Positions 61,074 through 64,000 of a DNA stretch of 64,000 nucleotides are shown one piece after another (position 1 is the stretch's first letter; each line of letters begins with the position of its first letter). The position numbers and the translations under genes were made by a program. Below the pieces are notes generated by a model. It was not told where the DNA came from and did not search any database. It worked only from the letters and a program-made list of their open reading frames with translations. The stretch lies in contig CAWIBS010000026.1 in the NCBI GenBank assembly GCA_963834365.1, positions 4,162 through 68,161 on the forward strand, in the 5' to 3' direction. This stretch comes from CAWJAP01 sp963834365 (GTDB lineage: Bacteria; Acidobacteriota; Vicinamibacteria; Vicinamibacterales; Vicinamibacteraceae).

Positions 61074-63309
61074 GTGGCCAAGCCCTCGGCCGACCCCATC
61101 CTCGACGCCAAGCTGCACCGACCCCCGACTCGTGCTGACTGGGTCGAACGAGATCGGCTGCTGGAGCTCCTGGACCGGGCCGTCGAGCGGCCGATGACCC
61201 TGGTTGCCGCCCCGGCGGGCTTCGGTAAGACCACTCTCGCGACGCAGTGGCTGGCCAGCAATCGCGGACCACGTGTGGCCGCGTGGGTGTCGCTCGACTC
61301 CCGGGACAACGACCCGGTGCGGCTGTGGACCCATGTCGCGATCGCGCTCGAGCGCGCCGGGTGCAGCGCAGATGACAACGTCGCTGCATTCATGGCAGCT
61401 CACGGCGGCGAGGTGATCGCCGAAGTGTTGCCCCGGCTGATCGCGTCCATCGCAGACATGGACCAGGACCTCGTCATCCTCCTCGACGACTTCCACTTCC
61501 TGCGGGACGTCGACTGCCACAGCCAGGTGGAGTTCCTTGTCGAGAACCTGCCCCAGCAGGCGCACCTCGTGGTTCTCACCCGCGCCGATCCCGGGCTGCG
61601 GATCGCCTGGCTGCGGGCGACTGGCCGGCTCTCGGAGATCCGCGCTGCCGACCTGGCCTTCACCGTCGAGGAGACCTCTTCCCTGCTGGCCGTCGAACAG
61701 GTGCGCCTGTCCAGCGGCTCGGTCCGGGACCTGGTGCAACGCACCGAGGGCTGGGCAGCGGGGCTGTACCTCGCCACGTTGTCCATGGCAGGCCGGCCCG
61801 ACCCGGACGAGTTCGTCCGCGAGGTCAGCGAAGGCAACCGCTTCATCGGGGACTACCTGACCGAGGAGGTGCTCGCCGGCCTCAGTGACGAGGTTCGCGA
61901 GTTCATCAGGACGATGTCCATCCTGGAGCGCTTCTCTGCACCCCTGGCCGACCACATGACGGGTTCGAGCCACTCGGCGGCTCTCCTGGACGAGCTCGAA
62001 CGCAGCAACCTGTTCCTGATCCCGTTCGACGAGACGCGCAGGTGGTTCCGGTTCCACCACCTGTTCGCCTCCGCAGCGCGCAGTGACCTCGAGCTGGAGG
62101 AGCCCGACCGGGTGCCCGGCCTGCACCGGAAGCCGCGAACTGGTTCCGCGACCACGGCCACATCGACGAGGCCGTGATGCACTCGCTGGCCTCCGGCAGC
62201 ACCAGCGAGGCTGCCCAGCTGATTCAGGCCAACTGGCTCCAGTACGTCGGCGCCGGCCGGACGGCCGCGGTGGCCGGCTGGCTCGACTCGCTCGGTCCTG
62301 CTGTCGTCGCCAGTGATCCCGCGGCGAGAGTCACCGCAGCGTGGATGGCGGCGCTGTCCGGCAACGAGGCGGCCCTGACCGATCATCTGGCTGCGTTGGC
62401 GGAGTTCGAGGAGCTCGGGCCGCTCCCGGACGGCAGCCGGTCGGTGGAGTCCGCGATCGCGATGATCCACGGCCTCTTCGGGTACGACGGGCCAGTCGCG
62501 ATGACGGAGGGCGCCCAGCGGGCACTCGAGCTGGAGACGGACGGTCGGTCGCCGTACTACTCGATCGCCCACGTCTCACGCGGTCATGCCGCATACGTGG
62601 CCGGAGACCTGGATCTGGCGGCCACCCTGCTGGCGAAGGCGTCACACAACGAGGCGGCCCCTCCCATCATCCGGATGCTTGCACTGGCCTGTCTGTCGTT
62701 CTCCGAGGGAGAACGCGACCACAAGGAGCTCAGCTGCGAGCTGGCCGAGGAGTCAATGCAGATCATCGATGCAGTTGGGCTGCGCGGTACCCCGCAGGCA
62801 GCGATGGCCTTCTCCGCGCTGGGTCTCGCCCAGGCAGTCGGCGGGGACGTCACGACGGCAGCGACCACCATCGAACAGGGACTGGCCCTGCGCCGGAGGA
62901 ACCCCGCGCAAGGCCCCTGGGTGCTCCACCACCTGTTGGCGGGGGTCAGGTGGCCCTGCGGATCGGCGAACGCAGCACTGCGAGGCAGCTAGTCGCGGAG
63001 GCGTCGGCCCGGATGGATTCCTACCCGGATGGGATGGAGCGCATGCGGGAGCGACTGCGACTCCTCGAGGAGGCGATCGACGCAACAGCGATCAGCGCCG
63101 CGACTGCACAGCATGGCGAACCGCTCACTGAACGTGAGACCGAGATCCTGCGACTCCTGCAGAGCTCATTGAGCCTGAGCGAGATCGCCGGTGAGCTGTT
63201 CATCTCGCCCAACACGGTCAAGACCCATGCCAAGGCGGTGTACCGGAAGCTCGGCGTCAGCTCTCGAGGTGAGGCCGTTCGGATCGGACGACACCGGTCA
63301 CTGGTCTAG
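61074..63309 (+). CDS. MalT/LAL-type LuxR-family transcriptional regulator (two apparent frameshifts)
   Basis: About 745 residues from GTG 61074. N-terminal STAND-type ATPase: LHRPPTRADWVERDRLLELL, Walker A VAAPAGFGKTTLATQWLASN, Walker B DLVILLDDFHFLRD, and LVVLTRADPGLRIAWLRATG. Breaks near 62,125 and 62,945. The middle is helical TPR-like (DHGHIDEAVMHSLASGSTSE, HAAYVAGDLDLAATLLAKAS). C-terminal LuxR HTH: HGEPLTERETEILRLLQSSL, SEIAGELFISPNTVKTHAKA, VYRKLGVSSRGEAVRIG. Members sense a small ligand or protein and activate transcription. Whether it binds the TCACCC sites nearby is inferred, not shown. Confidence 0.88.
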
Positions 63310-63359
63310 GCCGCAGCCACGCTGGAGTCTGCTCGGGCGTGGCAAACCGACATTGGCGG

Positions 63360-63413
63360 CTCACCCGGGTGAGATGAGTGCCGGGGTGAGGCCGACTCAC
63401 CCGGAGAGGGTGA
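63360..63413. promoter_or_regulatory. TCACCC-N5-GGGTGA site 3 and adjacent CTCACCCGGGTGAG palindrome
   Basis: CTCACCCGGGTGAG at 63,360-63,373 (no spacer) and TCACCC-GGAGA-GGGTGA at 63,397-63,413, the latter ending 41 bases before the second LAL-type regulator's ATG (63,455). Arms match those at 59.8 and 60.5 kb; a half-site GGGGTGAG lies between them. Confidence 0.6.
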
Positions 63414-63454
63414 TGAATGGCGGGGTCCCCCGACCCTTCCGACGCGAGGGCCCA

Positions 63455-64000
63455 CATGACACACGCCATCGACGCAGGGCTGCTTCCGGAGCGCGCCCTG
63501 CCACCACGAGTGCTGCCGGACGTGCCCCACTGGGTGGTATCTCGACCACGAGCGGCCGAGCAGCTCGAGCTCGGTGTCTCAGGTCTGCTGACTCTGGTCA
63601 CCGCCCCGACCGGGTGGGGCAAGACCCTCGCTGTCGCGGAGTGGGCCACCGACGCACAGCTGCCCGGGACACTGATCTGGGTGAACGTCGCAGGTGGAGC
63701 GGCCGATCCTGACGTCTTCTGGCTGCTGCTGCGCGACGCCCTGGTCGAGGCGGGGGAGAACGGGTCCGTCCCAATCCCAGACGTTGGCTCGAACGAGCGG
63801 CGCCGCACACACGCACTGACGATGCTCGGCGCATCCCTCCGTCGGAGCGGACCGTGGGTGGTGGTGCTCGACGACTTTCCCTCGGGGCAGGTTGGGCAGC
63901 TCGGCCGGGACCTCGAGGTGGTCCTGGAGCGCGCGATCCGCGGGCTGCGTCTGGTCATTCTCAGCCAGGGCGAACCGGCGATCGAGATCCAGCGGCACCA
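63455..64000 (+). CDS. Second MalT/LAL-type regulator, 3' end outside window
   Basis: The frame from ATG 63455 stays open to the last base, 182 codons. N-terminal ATPase: PHWVVSRPRAAEQLELGVSG, Walker A LVTAPTGWGKTLAVAEWATD, Walker B GPWVVVLDDFPSG, LRLVILSQGEPAIEIQ. The pattern is that of the STAND-type ATPase in the upstream regulator at 61.1-63.3 kb, so the expected C-terminal LuxR HTH should lie beyond 64,000. No frameshift seen in the visible part. Confidence 0.75.

Noticed and set aside
60084..62126. Long minus-strand open frame of about 680 codons
   Set aside because: Antisense to the LAL regulator and the HerA-like remnant; no family features.
56213..64000. Genomic island acquired by an acidobacterium
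   Set aside because: There is no integrase, tRNA attachment site or repeat at the edges, and the left edge cuts two genes at a shared short word, which fits a chimera better.

Overview
The window is high-GC throughout and appears to be two unrelated genome pieces joined at about 56,213-56,222. Positions 1 to ~56,210 read like an Acidobacteriota genome of the Vicinamibacteria kind. The pointers are an Oar-like TonB receptor, a DUF1592/DUF1552 pair, a PVC-type cupredoxin/beta-propeller protein with an FG-GAP partner, many Tat- or Sec-exported enzymes, futalosine-pathway menaquinone genes, and a GTCCGGCTGAAGCCGGAC palindrome repeated between genes. Positions ~56,210 to 64,000 read like an actinomycete, probably Nocardioides-like. 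They carry an amidohydrolase fragment, an ssrA gene whose tag is AESNRTDFELAA, a multi-pass membrane protein, a UlaG-like MBL protein, and two large MalT/LAL-type LuxR regulators. The join cuts through two oppositely oriented genes at a shared ~10-base word, so an assembly or library chimera is more likely than transfer.

At least 19 recognisable genes on both sides of the join carry single-base frameshifts in otherwise well-conserved coding sequence. This looks like residual indel error in a long-read or low-coverage assembly. Where the reading frame clearly resumes, I give the full span of the gene and where the break falls.

Layout. 0-4.5 kb: surface proteins (lipoprotein, TonB receptor, TIG protein) and a small monooxygenase. 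4.6-9.5 kb: exported 2-hydroxyacid dehydrogenase, nucleotidyltransferase-like protein, amidohydrolase, cupin, DUF1080. 9.5-15.8 kb: a minus-strand run of DUF1592 cytochrome, DUF1552 protein, ankyrin protein, DUF5996 and DUF1080, several with overlapping ends. 16-21 kb: an alpha/beta-hydrolase-like protein, an exported protein of unknown role, and a patatin/outer-membrane-barrel protein. 20.7-25 kb: a badly frameshifted FG-GAP plus cupredoxin/propeller pair. 25-30.4 kb: MBL hydrolase, DoxX, LysR regulator, barrel, PEGA protein, secreted intradiol dioxygenase. 30.8-34.6 kb: sensor kinase facing its probable response regulator, with mqnD and mqnB behind the regulator. 34.7-41.8 kb: MBL hydrolase, SDR, exported RraA-like protein, and a LacI-regulated sugar cluster (aldose epimerase, methyltransferase, TIM-barrel isomerase). 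41.8-45.9 kb: S9 peptidase-like protein lacking its serine, glutamine cyclotransferase, barrel. 46-50.4 kb: DegP-type protease, acylphosphatase, apt, alpha/beta hydrolase, tRNA-Arg(CCT). 50.4-55.4 kb: TPR membrane protein and a signalling set of two soluble kinases and an NtrC-type activator.

I see no rRNA, CRISPR array, transposase, integrase or prophage genes. The least described items are the repeated palindrome family, the TCACCC-N5-GGGTGA sites around the LAL regulators, the serine-less S9 protein, the pseudo-receiver kinase, the ankyrin/DUF1552/DUF1592 coupling, and exported versions of normally cytoplasmic enzymes.
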